The position numbers and the translations under genes are program-made. A stretch of 64,000 nt of DNA from JBBATK01 sp046297095 (GTDB lineage: Bacteria; Bacteroidota; Ignavibacteria; Kapaibacteriales; NICIL-2). This document shows positions 53,934 to 62,774 of the stretch, in pieces. Below the pieces are notes generated by a model. It was given only the letters and a program-made list of their open reading frames with translations. It was not told where the DNA came from and searched no databases. Location: positions 62,001 through 126,000 of the forward strand of contig JBKCNS010000040.1 of assembly GCA_046297095.1 (NCBI GenBank), given 5' to 3'. How positions within the stretch are numbered: position 1 is the stretch's first letter; each line of letters begins with the position of its first letter.

Positions 53934-55736
53934 TCAATCATCTAGACTAAGTACCGCCAAAAATGCCTCCTGCGGAACCTCTACTCTTCCAATCTGTTTC
54001 ATTCTCTTCTTACCCTCTTTTTGTTTCTCAAGGAGTTTGCGCTTCCGCGATATGTCACCGCCGTAACACTTGGCAAGTACGTTCTTTCGTGTAGCGGAAA
54101 TGGTGTCACGCGCAATAATCTTTGCACCGATGGCAGCCTGAATAGCAATCTCGAACATCTGCCGGGGAATCAATGTCTTGAGCTTGGAGCAGAGCTTTCT
54201 TCCCCACTCATAGGATTTTGCTCGATGCACGATGCAGGATAACGCATCTACCGGATCGCCATTGAGCAGAATATCCAGCTTTACCAGTTCGCCCTCTTTG
54301 TATTCGCTGTACTCATAGTCCAGCGACGCATAACCGCGAGACATTGATTTCAATTTATCATAGAAATCAAACACCACTTCAGCCAGTGGAAGCTCGAAGG
54401 TAAGATCCACGCGAGTTTCCGTTAGATAGTGCTGTCCGAGAATCACACCTCGCCGCTCCATGCACAACTTCATGATTGTTCCCACGAATTCTGTGGGAGT
54501 AATGATTTGTGCTTTGATGAACGGCTCAAGGATGGCATCGATGTTTCCCACCGGTGGCATTTGTGCGGGATTATCCACCCACAATTCTTCACCATCGGTG
54601 CGACGTACCAGATAGCGCACGTTAGGAACTGTGTTCACAATGGTTTGATTGAACTCTCGCTCCAAACGCTCTTGTACGATGTCCATGTGCAGCAATCCAA
54701 GGAAGCCGCAACGGAAGCCGAAACCCAGTGCTGACGAGCTTTCCGGCTCGAATGAAATAGCCGAATCGTTCAAGCTGAGCTTCTCCAACGCTTCGCGCAA
54801 ATCCTCGAAGTCGTCGCTGTCTGCCGGATAGATACCGCTGAATACCATGGGTTTCACTTCACGGAAACCATCGATAGGATGTTCGCAGGGCTTGTCGGCA
54901 CCGGTAACAGTGTCACCTACTTTAGTATCATTTAGTCGACGAATTCCTGCGGTGAAATATCCTACATCTCCGGCCTTCAGCACTCCGGTTCGATTCTCTT
55001 TCATGAAGAGCACGCCTACTTCATCCACATCGTAATTCTGCCCGGCAGCTACAAAGCGGATTTTGTCTTTTTCTTTGAGGGTTCCATCGAACACACGAAC
55101 ATTCACAACCACACCACGATACGCATCGTAGATGGAATCATAGATCAACGCACGCAGCGGAGCAGAGGGATCACCCTTCGGTGGCGGAATGCGATCTACC
55201 ACTGCTTCAAGTATTTCTTCTATACCTATTCCCGTCTTCGCAGATGCAAGAATCATATCTTCTTCTTTGCAACCGATCAGATCCATCACTTGCTTTTTGA
55301 CGCCGTCGATAGTTGTAACGGCACTGGGCAAGTCGATCTTGTTAATCACCGGAATGATCTCCAAGCCGGCATCTATAGCAAGGAACAGATTACTGATGGT
55401 CTGTGCTTCAACGCCTTGCGTTGCATCTACCACAAGCAATGCACCTTCGCAAGCTGCAAGTGACCGCGATACTTCGTATGAAAAATCTACGTGGCCGGGG
55501 GTATCAATAAGATTCAATGTGTACGAAGAACCGCTCTTCGCCCGGTAATCCATTTGAATAGCATGAAGCTTGATAGTAATGCCGCGCTCTTGTTCCAGAG
55601 GATTGTCATCGAGAATTTGGTTTGTTACCATTTCTCTGGCAGTAACTCTTCCCGTGCGCTCCAACAAGCGATCGGCTAGTGTGGACTTTCCATGATCGAT
55701 GTGAGCGATGATGCAGAAATTTCTAATGTTATCCAT
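53934..55736 (-). CDS. lepA: Elongation factor 4 (LepA)
   Basis: This 600-residue translational GTPase back-translocates stalled ribosomes. It starts at the ATG at 55736 (MDNIRNFCIIAHIDHGKST), with the P-loop AHIDHGKST, VDFSYEVSRSLAA and NKIDLPSA in the G domain. The conserved FRCGFLGLLHMDIVQERLERE lies near residues 345-365. The C-terminal domain carries KCYGGDISRKRKLLEKQKEGKKRM. It is separated from lepB by 61 bases, a widespread lepA-lepB arrangement. Confidence 0.97.
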   Translation of the reverse strand: MDNIRNFCIIAHIDHGKSTLADRLLERTGRVTAREMVTNQILDDNPLEQERGITIKLHAIQMDYRAKSGSSYTLNLIDTPGHVDFSYEVSRSLAACEGALLVVDATQGVEAQTISNLFLAIDAGLEIIPVINKIDLPSAVTTIDGVKKQVMDLIGCKEEDMILASAKTGIGIEEILEAVVDRIPPPKGDPSAPLRALIYDSIYDAYRGVVVNVRVFDGTLKEKDKIRFVAAGQNYDVDEVGVLFMKENRTGVLKAGDVGYFTAGIRRLNDTKVGDTVTGADKPCEHPIDGFREVKPMVFSGIYPADSDDFEDLREALEKLSLNDSAISFEPESSSALGFGFRCGFLGLLHMDIVQERLEREFNQTIVNTVPNVRYLVRRTDGEELWVDNPAQMPPVGNIDAILEPFIKAQIITPTEFVGTIMKLCMERRGVILGQHYLTETRVDLTFELPLAEVVFDFYDKLKSMSRGYASLDYEYSEYKEGELVKLDILLNGDPVDALSCIVHRAKSYEWGRKLCSKLKTLIPRQMFEIAIQAAIGAKIIARDTISATRKNVLAKCYGGDISRKRKLLEKQKEGKKRMKQIGRVEVPQEAFLAVLSLDD

Positions 55737-55781
55737 GTGCAGTGTGATGAGCCTTGGCAGACTGTCTGTTTGTGTGAACTG

Positions 55782-55789
55782 CAAAAATA
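55782..55789 (-). promoter_or_regulatory. -7 element for lepA
   Basis: TATTTTTG on the minus strand, an exact TAnnTTTG, 45 bases before the lepA ATG. No TTTG box at 19-21 bases upstream is seen. Confidence 0.4.
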
Positions 55790-55901
55790 GCCATAGGCCG
55801 TGAACGTGGCGGTGGAATTACGATGGGATCTTCTCTGCCACGAGTGTTCGTTGGCTATACTCCCGGTAGAGTGTTGAGCGTTCGTTGGTACTTTTGTCCT
55901 T

Positions 55902-56858
55902 ATGAACATGAGATATGTCAATATCAACTTCAGTTTCAAAGTTTTTCTCAAGCTTTTTGAAGGCTCCCTGATATTCCTCGCTTCTGCAGAGGTATTGCGA
56001 GCCCAAGAACCTGTGCAGTCCGCACCACTAACTTCTCAGCACACCACATCGCCTGCCGCATGGGAGTTTATCACGGAATTGCCCAATGACTGGTCGTTGT
56101 TTGCTCGCGAAGCATTTCAGTGGAAGCACGCACCTGTCTTTGCAGGTATCGCCGTGACTACCGCAGCCTCCATTGTGTACGACGATATTCTCTACGCCAA
56201 GGGCAAATCTCTGTACCAAAGTTCACCGGCTATGTCGTTTGCTCAAGATCGTGGTGTGGACATTGGCGATGGAAAGTTTCAGTTTGGAATAGCTGCGGCT
56301 TTTGCGGGCTACGGATTGCTTGCTTCAGACAATCGAGCATTAAAAACCGCAAGCCAAGTAACAGAGGTGATTCTTGCTGCGGGCACTGTGGTGCAAGTAC
56401 TCAAACACGTAACGGGACGTGAGAGTCCCTTTGTTGCAACTACTCCAACCGGTCGTTGGGACTTCTTCCCGAATCAAATTGAGTATCACAAGAAAATCCC
56501 ACACTACGATGCCTACCCATCCGGCCATGTATGCACCGCTCTTGCAACGCTAACGGTGATCTTGGAGAACTACCCGGAAGCGACCTGGCTTCCGTACGTT
56601 GGCTATCCTGCTGTTACATGGCTGGCTATTAGTATGGTAGGACAGGGCATACATTGGGTAAGTGATTATCCCCTATCTGTGGCTATTGGCTACGGCTTCG
56701 GACAGATTGTCTCGCATAAAAATTCGTTCTCGGGTAAATTCTCAAGTATTTTCTCGGGATCATTCTCAAGTATTTTCGGCACCACGACACAAGCTCAAAT
56801 ACTTCCGGCACGTTTTGCCGATGGAACTATGGGAGCGCAGATTATATGCAGCTGGTAA
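55902..56858 (+). CDS. PAP2-superfamily phosphatase
   Basis: The 318-residue protein has an N-terminal signal-like hydrophobic segment (about 11-33) and then the PAP2 motifs: KHVTGRESP (K-x6-RP type, with RESP), YPSGHVCTAL, and GQGIHWVSDYPLS (S/G-x5-H-x3-D type). Several hydrophobic segments flank these. Such enzymes dephosphorylate lipid phosphates such as undecaprenyl pyrophosphate or phosphatidate. A 24-base tandem repeat duplicates SGKFSSIF / SGSFSSIF near the C-terminus. The next gene is mpl, a cell-wall recycling enzyme, 19 bases downstream. Confidence 0.82.
   Translation: MNMRYVNINFSFKVFLKLFEGSLIFLASAEVLRAQEPVQSAPLTSQHTTSPAAWEFITELPNDWSLFAREAFQWKHAPVFAGIAVTTAASIVYDDILYAKGKSLYQSSPAMSFAQDRGVDIGDGKFQFGIAAAFAGYGLLASDNRALKTASQVTEVILAAGTVVQVLKHVTGRESPFVATTPTGRWDFFPNQIEYHKKIPHYDAYPSGHVCTALATLTVILENYPEATWLPYVGYPAVTWLAISMVGQGIHWVSDYPLSVAIGYGFGQIVSHKNSFSGKFSSIFSGSFSSIFGTTTQAQILPARFADGTMGAQIICSW
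56730..56777 (+). repeat. Two tandem 24-bp units inside the PAP2 gene
   Basis: Units at 56730-56753 and 56754-56777 differ at three bases only (codon AAA against TCA region), both encoding FSSIF with a preceding SGx. The length is a multiple of three, so the frame is kept. Confidence 0.7.
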
Positions 56859-56877
56859 ATGAAGAAAGGAATTCGAA

Positions 56878-58314
56878 GTGAATAAAGTGTACTTGTTGGG
56901 CATAGGCGGAAGTGCAATGGGCGCTCTCGCCTGTGCTTTGAGTGATGCAGGCTATGATGTCAGCGGCTCGGACAATGGCGTGTATTCCCCAATGAAAGAG
57001 TTCTTGGAGCAAAAAAACATTCGGTATTACAACACGTACGCAGCGGAGAATTTGCTTGGCGAGAACCCGCAGATTGTTGTGGTTGGCAATGCTATCAGCA
57101 GAGGAAACCCTGAGCTCGAATGCGCGTTGAACAATCGATTCGTGATACGCTCTATGACGGAGATTCTCCGTGATGAGTTCATTGCGCGGCATACCTCCGT
57201 GGTGATTGCGGGAACACATGGTAAAACTACCACCTCGTCTCTATGCGCTTGGGTGCTGCATAACGGCGGCGTGCGTACGGGGTTTTTCATTGGAGCTGTA
57301 ACCGGAAACTTTGGTACAGGAGCGCGCTGTGTGCCTATGAGCAGCAATGCTCATTCCTCCGAGAGTTTCTTCGTTAGCGAAGGCGATGAATACGACTCTG
57401 CGTACTTCGATAAGCGAAGCAAGTTTCTTTCTTATCGGCCTGATATCGCTGTGATCAACAATCTGGAATTCGATCACGCTGATATTTTCAAATCGTTGGA
57501 CGACATTATAGCATCTTTTCGGCTCTTTGCCCGACTGGTACCTATGAACGGTATTATTTATGCAAATGGCGACGATGCGAACGTTTATAACGCTTGCAAA
57601 GATACTCCCGCTCCCATAGAGACCTTTGGCTTTGGAACTTCGAACGTGTGGCGTGCAGTGGATATAGATTATAGTCCTGATGCATCGAATTTCACGGTCC
57701 TGAAAAACGGGCTTATCATCGCACGATTTTCACTAAGCATCTTGGGGGAACACAACGTGCGCAATGCTCTGGCAGTTGTGGCTGTTGCCTTGCGCGCCGG
57801 ACTGAGCCCGGAGAGTATTCAGCAAGGCTTCGATTCGTTCGTGGCACCAAAGCGTCGTTTAGAAGAGATTGCGTCCTTTGCGGGAAATGTTGTGATCGAC
57901 GACTTTGGTCATCACCCTACTGCTATTCGATTAACTCTGGGCGCAGCGCGTCAGAAGTATCCCGGACGCCGCATCGTTGCATGCTTCGAGCCGCGTTCCA
58001 ATACTACCACGCGAAGCGTTTTTCAACATGAACTCGTTGCAGCTTTCGATGAAGCGGACGAAGTAGTACTTGGCAGACTGAACAGGCCTGAACGCTATGC
58101 ACCTGAAGATCGATTAGACAGAGAAACGTTGGCAAGTGCTTTGCGCGAGCGTGGCAAAAGCGTTTTTGTTGTTCCTCAAGAAGGCGAGTCGGCGTGGGGG
58201 TCGTACGTGCATGAGCACTTTGTTCAAGCGCAACTTCATGATGCGGTGATCTTGCTGCTGTCCAACGGTGACGTAGGCGGACTGCGCGGTATGCTCAGCA
58301 GTACGTCGGACTAA
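56878..58314 (+). CDS. mpl: UDP-N-acetylmuramate:L-alanyl-gamma-D-glutamyl-meso-diaminopimelate ligase
   Basis: Mpl re-attaches recovered murein tripeptide to UDP-MurNAc in wall recycling. The 478-residue Mur ligase has LGIGGSAMGALACAL, IVVVGNAISRGNPE (typical of Mpl rather than MurC), P-loop AGTHGKTTTSSL, SEGDEYDSAYFDKRSKFLSY, VIDDFGHHPTAI and CFEPRSNTTTRSVFQ. It starts with GTG at 56878, with AAAGGA upstream. MurC is the alternative, but the FDKRSKF and FEPRSNT motifs favour Mpl. A meso-DAP peptidoglycan is implied. Confidence 0.9.
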   Translation: MNKVYLLGIGGSAMGALACALSDAGYDVSGSDNGVYSPMKEFLEQKNIRYYNTYAAENLLGENPQIVVVGNAISRGNPELECALNNRFVIRSMTEILRDEFIARHTSVVIAGTHGKTTTSSLCAWVLHNGGVRTGFFIGAVTGNFGTGARCVPMSSNAHSSESFFVSEGDEYDSAYFDKRSKFLSYRPDIAVINNLEFDHADIFKSLDDIIASFRLFARLVPMNGIIYANGDDANVYNACKDTPAPIETFGFGTSNVWRAVDIDYSPDASNFTVLKNGLIIARFSLSILGEHNVRNALAVVAVALRAGLSPESIQQGFDSFVAPKRRLEEIASFAGNVVIDDFGHHPTAIRLTLGAARQKYPGRRIVACFEPRSNTTTRSVFQHELVAAFDEADEVVLGRLNRPERYAPEDRLDRETLASALRERGKSVFVVPQEGESAWGSYVHEHFVQAQLHDAVILLLSNGDVGGLRGMLSSTSD

Positions 58315-58333
58315 GCCCGAGTTACAAAGATTC

Positions 58334-58363
58334 TTTTCAGCTGGTCTGCGATCCGTATTTTTG
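58334..58363 (+). promoter_or_regulatory. Promoter for tRNA-Leu
   Basis: TTTT (58334-58337), 18 bases, then TATTTTTG (58356-58363), an exact TAnnTTTG. The tRNA 5' end is 11 bases after the -7 element, leaving room for a start just before it. Confidence 0.6.
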
Positions 58364-58373
58364 CCCGTCATCC

Positions 58374-58459
58374 GCCCGGGTGGCGAAATGGCAGACGCAC
58401 AGGACTTAAAATCCTGAGAGGGCAACCTCGTGCGGGTTCAAGTCCCGCCCCGGGCACCA
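58374..58459 (+). tRNA. tRNA-Leu (anticodon UAA)
   Basis: An 86-base class II tRNA: the acceptor GCCCGGG pairs with CCCGGGC, the anticodon arm is CAGGA-CTTAAAA-TCCTG with anticodon TAA, there is a long variable arm (GAGGGCAACCTC region), and the T arm is GGGTTCAAGTCCC. CCA is encoded at the 3' end, unlike tRNA-Thr at 44535. It reads UUA and UUG codons. Confidence 0.97.
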
Positions 58460-58500
58460 TTCCTTGAGTATACATTCCGTAATCCTGCTTTGTCCGGGAC

Positions 58501-59283
58501 CTACAACAGCGAACGTGTTCTTCCACCATCGATGGTAAGATTGATGCCTGTAATGTAGGCCGCTTGTTCCGATGCAAGAAACACCACTCCGGCGGCGATT
58601 TCTTCGAGAGCTGCAAATCGTTTCATCGGTATTTCTTTCTGCATTTCAAATCGCACTTCATCCTCTGATCGTCCCGTACGATTAGCGGTGTTCGTGATAA
58701 TCGACGACAGCCGGGATGTTGCGGTGGCGCCCGGAAGCACACTGTTTACCGTAACTCCATATTCGGCAACTTCCCTGGATAGCGTTTTGGCCCAAGCTGA
58801 GGTGGCAGAGCGAATGGTGTTCGACACTCCAAGATTATCCAGTGGCTGGCGAACGGAGGTAGAAATCACATTGATAATGCGACCAAAACCTTGAGCTTTC
58901 ATTCCCGGCAAACACAGCTTCACGATCTCATGGCTACTCAACAACAACCTGTTCATAGCTGTTATGAAGCTCTGCGAAGAGGCGTCGCTCAAGGCACCAC
59001 CGGGAGGTCCGCCGGAGTTGTTGACGACAATATCAGGAGTGCCGTGCGCAGCTAGATATTCTTTCAGAACAGACTGCACCACACCGGGATCGTCGAAATC
59101 GGCAACGAGAATCTGATGACCCGTTCCCGGAAGTACCTGAACAAACTCCCGTAGCTTTACTTCAGAGCGCGCAAAGGCCACGATAGAAGCTCCGGACTCT
59201 GCCAGTGCAATTGCCACAGACCGACCAATACCGTCGGTAGCGCCGCATACCAAGGCCTTACGCCCCTGAACGTTCAGATTCAT
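58501..59283 (-). CDS. Short-chain dehydrogenase/reductase with replaced catalytic Tyr and Lys
   Basis: The 260-residue protein starts at the ATG at 59283, with AAAGGAAA upstream. The cofactor motif is VCGATDGIGRSVAIALAESG, followed by VVNNSGGPPGG in the position of NNAG. At the place of the Tyr-x3-Lys pair it has Ser154-Asn-Thr-Ile-Arg158, inside LGVSNTIRSATSAWAKTLS. The C-terminus is normal (AAYITGINLTIDGGRTRSLL). This SNxxR subgroup occurs in other bacteria and is often named 3-oxoacyl-ACP reductase, but without the usual tyrosine that activity is uncertain. The start overlaps the end of the upstream acyltransferase by 26 bases. Confidence 0.85.
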   Translation of the reverse strand: MNLNVQGRKALVCGATDGIGRSVAIALAESGASIVAFARSEVKLREFVQVLPGTGHQILVADFDDPGVVQSVLKEYLAAHGTPDIVVNNSGGPPGGALSDASSQSFITAMNRLLLSSHEIVKLCLPGMKAQGFGRIINVISTSVRQPLDNLGVSNTIRSATSAWAKTLSREVAEYGVTVNSVLPGATATSRLSSIITNTANRTGRSEDEVRFEMQKEIPMKRFAALEEIAAGVVFLASEQAAYITGINLTIDGGRTRSLL

Positions 59284-60181
59284 AATAGTTTCCTTTGGGA
59301 TAATCACTTTGGTTGTACTTCCATCGCTTGTGTTGCCACGACCATTGTCCGGGAAACTCGCGAATCTTGCCTTCAATGACCGCGGTGCATCGCTGTACCA
59401 ATTCCCTTCGCCCCTGTTCGGTATCGTCGAAATCACTTGTGTCTATGCGTACCGTGTGCACTTGGTACTTCCCTGCACTTGTGCGAATGGCAAAAGCGGC
59501 GATGATATCCGCATGAAAGCGCAGAGCCAGAGTGGCAGGAGCCTCGAAGGTTACTGCGGGACGTCCGAAAAAATCTACAAAAACATCCTTGTGAGGATCA
59601 GCCGCTTGATCGAGCATCATACAGACAAATCCACCTGCTGAAAGAGTTTTGACAATATCTTTGGCAGCGGTGTCCATAGGCACCACACGCACGCGATCCG
59701 AGGATCTACATGTGTTGATGTACTCGTTGATACTCCTATTCCGCTGCGTCTTGGCAATGGAAATAGCGGTAATAGAAAGTAACTCCGCCGTAACCGGCAC
59801 CGCTAGCTCCCAGTTACCTATATGCGCACTTAAAATGATTGCTCCACGTTCCCTTTGAACGTTTGATGTAATCTCATTACCAGCCGGTACGCTAAACATC
59901 TCACATTGTTGTTGGCGTGAGAGAAAACGAGTAGCAAACAACTCTACATAACAGGTAGCAAAATTCACATAGGACTCATGAGCAATGCTCTGAGCCCACT
60001 CGCGTGAGTTCGTTGGGTAGGATTGGATGATGTTTTGTAATGTTGTTTCGCGGCGGTGCTTAGATGATTTCTCCATTGCCCAAGCGATCATCGATGCCAA
60101 GATCGAACGAACTGCAGGGCCTCCCTTTGCACCAAGATACCCAACGCATACAGCCAGAATATATGTGAGAGTGCTCAGCAT
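59258..60181 (-). CDS. LpxL/HtrB-type lipid A or lysophospholipid acyltransferase
   Basis: The 307-residue protein has an N-terminal hydrophobic segment and the acyltransferase motif in ILSAHIGNWELAVPV (His-x4-Glu). Further along are MMLDQAADPHKDVFVDFFGRPA and the terminal PGQWSWQHKRWK that mark the lipid A late-acyltransferase group. It probably adds a secondary acyl chain to lipid A. It starts 2 bases after the GWxTD gene stop and overlaps the SDR gene, so these minus-strand genes form an operon. Confidence 0.9.
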   Translation of the reverse strand: MLSTLTYILAVCVGYLGAKGGPAVRSILASMIAWAMEKSSKHRRETTLQNIIQSYPTNSREWAQSIAHESYVNFATCYVELFATRFLSRQQQCEMFSVPAGNEITSNVQRERGAIILSAHIGNWELAVPVTAELLSITAISIAKTQRNRSINEYINTCRSSDRVRVVPMDTAAKDIVKTLSAGGFVCMMLDQAADPHKDVFVDFFGRPAVTFEAPATLALRFHADIIAAFAIRTSAGKYQVHTVRIDTSDFDDTEQGRRELVQRCTAVIEGKIREFPGQWSWQHKRWKYNQSDYPKGNYYESERSGA

Positions 60182-60183
60182 CT

Positions 60184-61569
60184 TTACTTATTCTGAGAAG
60201 GATCTACGGCATACCTCTTGTACCACAATTCATCTCGATGCTCATTGAGAGCAGTTGAATGAACTAGGGTAACGTTACCAGATCCGCGCTTATCCACAAA
60301 TACAAAGATCACTCCGCCTTGGATGTTATCGTATTCCCATATCTCGTGCGGAAAGGCACCGTCGTAGTTATAGAGCACGCGATTGATGTTCGTTGGAAAT
60401 CCATATCGTAAAATCACTCTTCCGCGATCACTGTCCCAACCACGAGGTGTGAACGGATTCGCAAAGTTGAGTTTGGCATGTTCAACTGCTTTCTTAAAGT
60501 CCTCGTATCGTTCGTTGACCACCGTTGTAGGATTGGGATCCTTGTGATACCAAAACCTGAAGATGAACTTTTGCTTTGCATTCAACGTACTTAGTTGTTG
60601 AAAGCTTACCAACTCCAGATCCGGTCCAACCCGTTTAGCTTTCTCGTATTCCTCCTGAATTCGCTGAATGCTCATTGTGGCGAACTCAGAACTAAGGAAC
60701 AGTTGATCTTCGGAAAAGAGATCGGATAATTCCGGTGGATATGCAGGATTGATGATGTAGAATTTCTTTGTTGTCTGAAAGGTATCAGTGGATGCAATGC
60801 TCGTGATAAACGCAACCAAATAGTACACACCACTCGGCAGTATGTGTACCGGCTGCTCAAAGAAATGCGGAAGTACCTTATTGTCTGCAGCCAGAGCATA
60901 CGACATATCCAATATGGGCCTGCGAGCTGCATCTTGAATTGCATACGTCAGTGTAATGCTGTCACCGGATTTCGATTGTGTAACGGGATAGAGCTCCACA
61001 TAGCTACGTAGCACAGGCATATCACCCGATAGCTCTCTAGAAGGTATGGTCACAGGTTTTAATGAGGTAGCACCTGCAGACGGACCCAATGAATCGGATG
61101 TGATGTCGCAAATCAGCATATCGCTTACCGCGGCTCTGGTTCCGGGAAACGCTCGTACTACCAAAGGAACTCTGACACTATCCCTGCGCATAGGACGCTG
61201 CCTATCTACAGCCTTAACGTAGAGCGTATATCTGCCGGCCTTCAATACCATTGTTTTATTCTGCACCATGGTACGACGGTTAGTATCCTGACGACCTATC
61301 AAGGTGCTTTGAAATGAGAACGATTGCCTATCTACAGTGTCCAAACCGGAGACACAGAGAACGGTGATGTCCACATATCCCTTGAGCACACCATTCTCTT
61401 TCTTGTACACAAACTGTGTATCAGCAACGGCAAAATGAAGTTCAACTCTATTGCTTCGATCGTCGTGTTTGAATTGAGCGATGTCGTAACCAAAACGCAA
61501 TTCATCGGCGATGACTACTTCCGCCATGCCAACTACAATAGCTATACATATGAAGGCTACACGCATCAT
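60184..61569 (-). CDS. GWxTD-domain protein
   Basis: The 461-residue product has a signal peptide (MMRVAFICIAIVVGMAEVVIA), a beta-rich middle and a C-terminal GWxTD domain: PRGWDSDRGRVILRYGFP near residues 370-390, then EIWEYDNIQGGVIFVFVDK. GWxTD domains occur mainly in FCB-group bacteria and have no established function. The start lies directly after a strong hairpin and a TATTTTTG element, as detailed under findings. The upstream gene is a PorV/PorQ-like protein. Confidence 0.87.
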   Translation of the reverse strand: MMRVAFICIAIVVGMAEVVIADELRFGYDIAQFKHDDRSNRVELHFAVADTQFVYKKENGVLKGYVDITVLCVSGLDTVDRQSFSFQSTLIGRQDTNRRTMVQNKTMVLKAGRYTLYVKAVDRQRPMRRDSVRVPLVVRAFPGTRAAVSDMLICDITSDSLGPSAGATSLKPVTIPSRELSGDMPVLRSYVELYPVTQSKSGDSITLTYAIQDAARRPILDMSYALAADNKVLPHFFEQPVHILPSGVYYLVAFITSIASTDTFQTTKKFYIINPAYPPELSDLFSEDQLFLSSEFATMSIQRIQEEYEKAKRVGPDLELVSFQQLSTLNAKQKFIFRFWYHKDPNPTTVVNERYEDFKKAVEHAKLNFANPFTPRGWDSDRGRVILRYGFPTNINRVLYNYDGAFPHEIWEYDNIQGGVIFVFVDKRGSGNVTLVHSTALNEHRDELWYKRYAVDPSQNK

Positions 61570-61573
61570 TGGT

Positions 61574-61581
61574 CAAAAATA
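61574..61581 (-). promoter_or_regulatory. -7-like element at the GWxTD start
   Basis: TATTTTTG on the minus strand, within the T-rich tail of the hairpin and only 5 bases before the ATG at 61569. If used, it would give an almost leaderless message. It may equally be just the terminator's T-run. Confidence 0.3.
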
Positions 61582-61615
61582 CAAAGTGCCGATCGGGTTA
61601 CACCCAATCGGCACT
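61574..61615 (-). terminator. Strong hairpin between PorV/PorQ-like and GWxTD genes
   Basis: On the minus strand a 14-bp stem AGTGCCGATTGGGT / ACCCGATCGGCACT (one T-G pair) with a 3-base loop is followed by TTTGTATTTTTG. It follows the PorV/PorQ-like stop by 22 bases. Confidence 0.75.
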
Positions 61616-61637
61616 ATTTTAGACATATAAACGAGGT

Positions 61638-62744
61638 TTACTGCGGACGCAAGGAAATGCTGATCCGATTGACCACACCCAAATCGGAGGTTGGTTGGAC
61701 GGCAAAATCAACGGAGCCATCAAAACCACCACCTACGTACCGAACACCGATACCGCCGCTCAAGCCAAATTGATCTTGATTATAGCGATAGCCTGCACGC
61801 AAAGCCAGAATATCATTCCACACATATTCGGCACCTATAGCCGCTTGCTCCGGAACGTCGGAAAGTGTCTCGAAATCTACCGCTAACACCAATCTGTGAT
61901 CACGAGAAACGTTCGCACCCAAATCGGGCAGTGACTCGTACATACCAAACCACTCCGAGAGCACATCGCAAGCCATACCGGCCTTGAATGTCAAAGGCAC
62001 ATTGAAGGGGCTGCTGAGCAGTGATCCATCCAGCTTCTGATACTTCAACTGGGTAATAAGGTCTGTCTTGACGAACAGATTATTTCCGGAAAACTGCATT
62101 TGCGATCCAAGATTGCTGATGGAGAAACCTGCTCGGTAGCCACCGAAACGATACAACGTACCTATGTCAACAAAGAGCCCGGACGCTGATAAGGACGAAA
62201 TACTGTTCTGCACGTACTTCGCCGTTACACCAAACGAGAATTGTTCCGTGAGGAAAGCCGCAAAAGAGGCTGCTACTGCCACATCGGCAATCTCGTACGA
62301 GTTACCCAATCGATTTTCGTCCTCGACCGTAGTTACGGGAATAGCGCCACTAGATAGGGATGTGATGGACAGGCCAAATTTATACTTCTCGGCAACAGGC
62401 ATTACAGCGCCCAAGTAGTTGTGCGTGTAACCGCCGAACCATTGCGTATGAGAAATATTCGCCGCGTACCCTTTGATATCAACGATTCCTGCCGCATTGT
62501 AAAAAAGACCGGAAACATCGTTTGAAACTCCGGCAAAAGCTCCGGACATGCCATTGGCTCTTGCCCCTACGGCCATACGTAAAAACTGACCTCCGGCTGC
62601 GCCTACTTTACGAAACTGTCCGGCACTAACTCCTTGAGCGTTATCGCGGGGGTTCTGGGCCACCACAACAGTTGCGCAAGAAATGAATACCACCACCAGT
62701 GTACCCAAAGCAGCGAACATTTGTTTGTTTACTGAGATTTTCAT
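61638..62744 (-). CDS. PorV/PorQ-family outer-membrane protein
   Basis: The 368-residue protein has a signal peptide (about 1-29, ending TVVVAQ) and the family segment GQFLRMAVGARANGMSGAFAGV, then GLFYNAAGIVDIKG, followed by beta strands throughout (ISHTQWFGGYTHNYLG) and ending NRISISLRPQ. PorV/PorQ-type barrels serve type IX secretion, but many FCB genomes hold several copies of unknown role. It is clearly distinct from porV at 32891. It lies between a surface-protein gene and a GWxTD gene. Confidence 0.87.
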   Translation of the reverse strand: MKISVNKQMFAALGTLVVVFISCATVVVAQNPRDNAQGVSAGQFRKVGAAGGQFLRMAVGARANGMSGAFAGVSNDVSGLFYNAAGIVDIKGYAANISHTQWFGGYTHNYLGAVMPVAEKYKFGLSITSLSSGAIPVTTVEDENRLGNSYEIADVAVAASFAAFLTEQFSFGVTAKYVQNSISSLSASGLFVDIGTLYRFGGYRAGFSISNLGSQMQFSGNNLFVKTDLITQLKYQKLDGSLLSSPFNVPLTFKAGMACDVLSEWFGMYESLPDLGANVSRDHRLVLAVDFETLSDVPEQAAIGAEYVWNDILALRAGYRYNQDQFGLSGGIGVRYVGGGFDGSVDFAVQPTSDLGVVNRISISLRPQ

Positions 62745-62774
62745 ATTCGAATTAAAAGTAAGTGTACACTGTGA

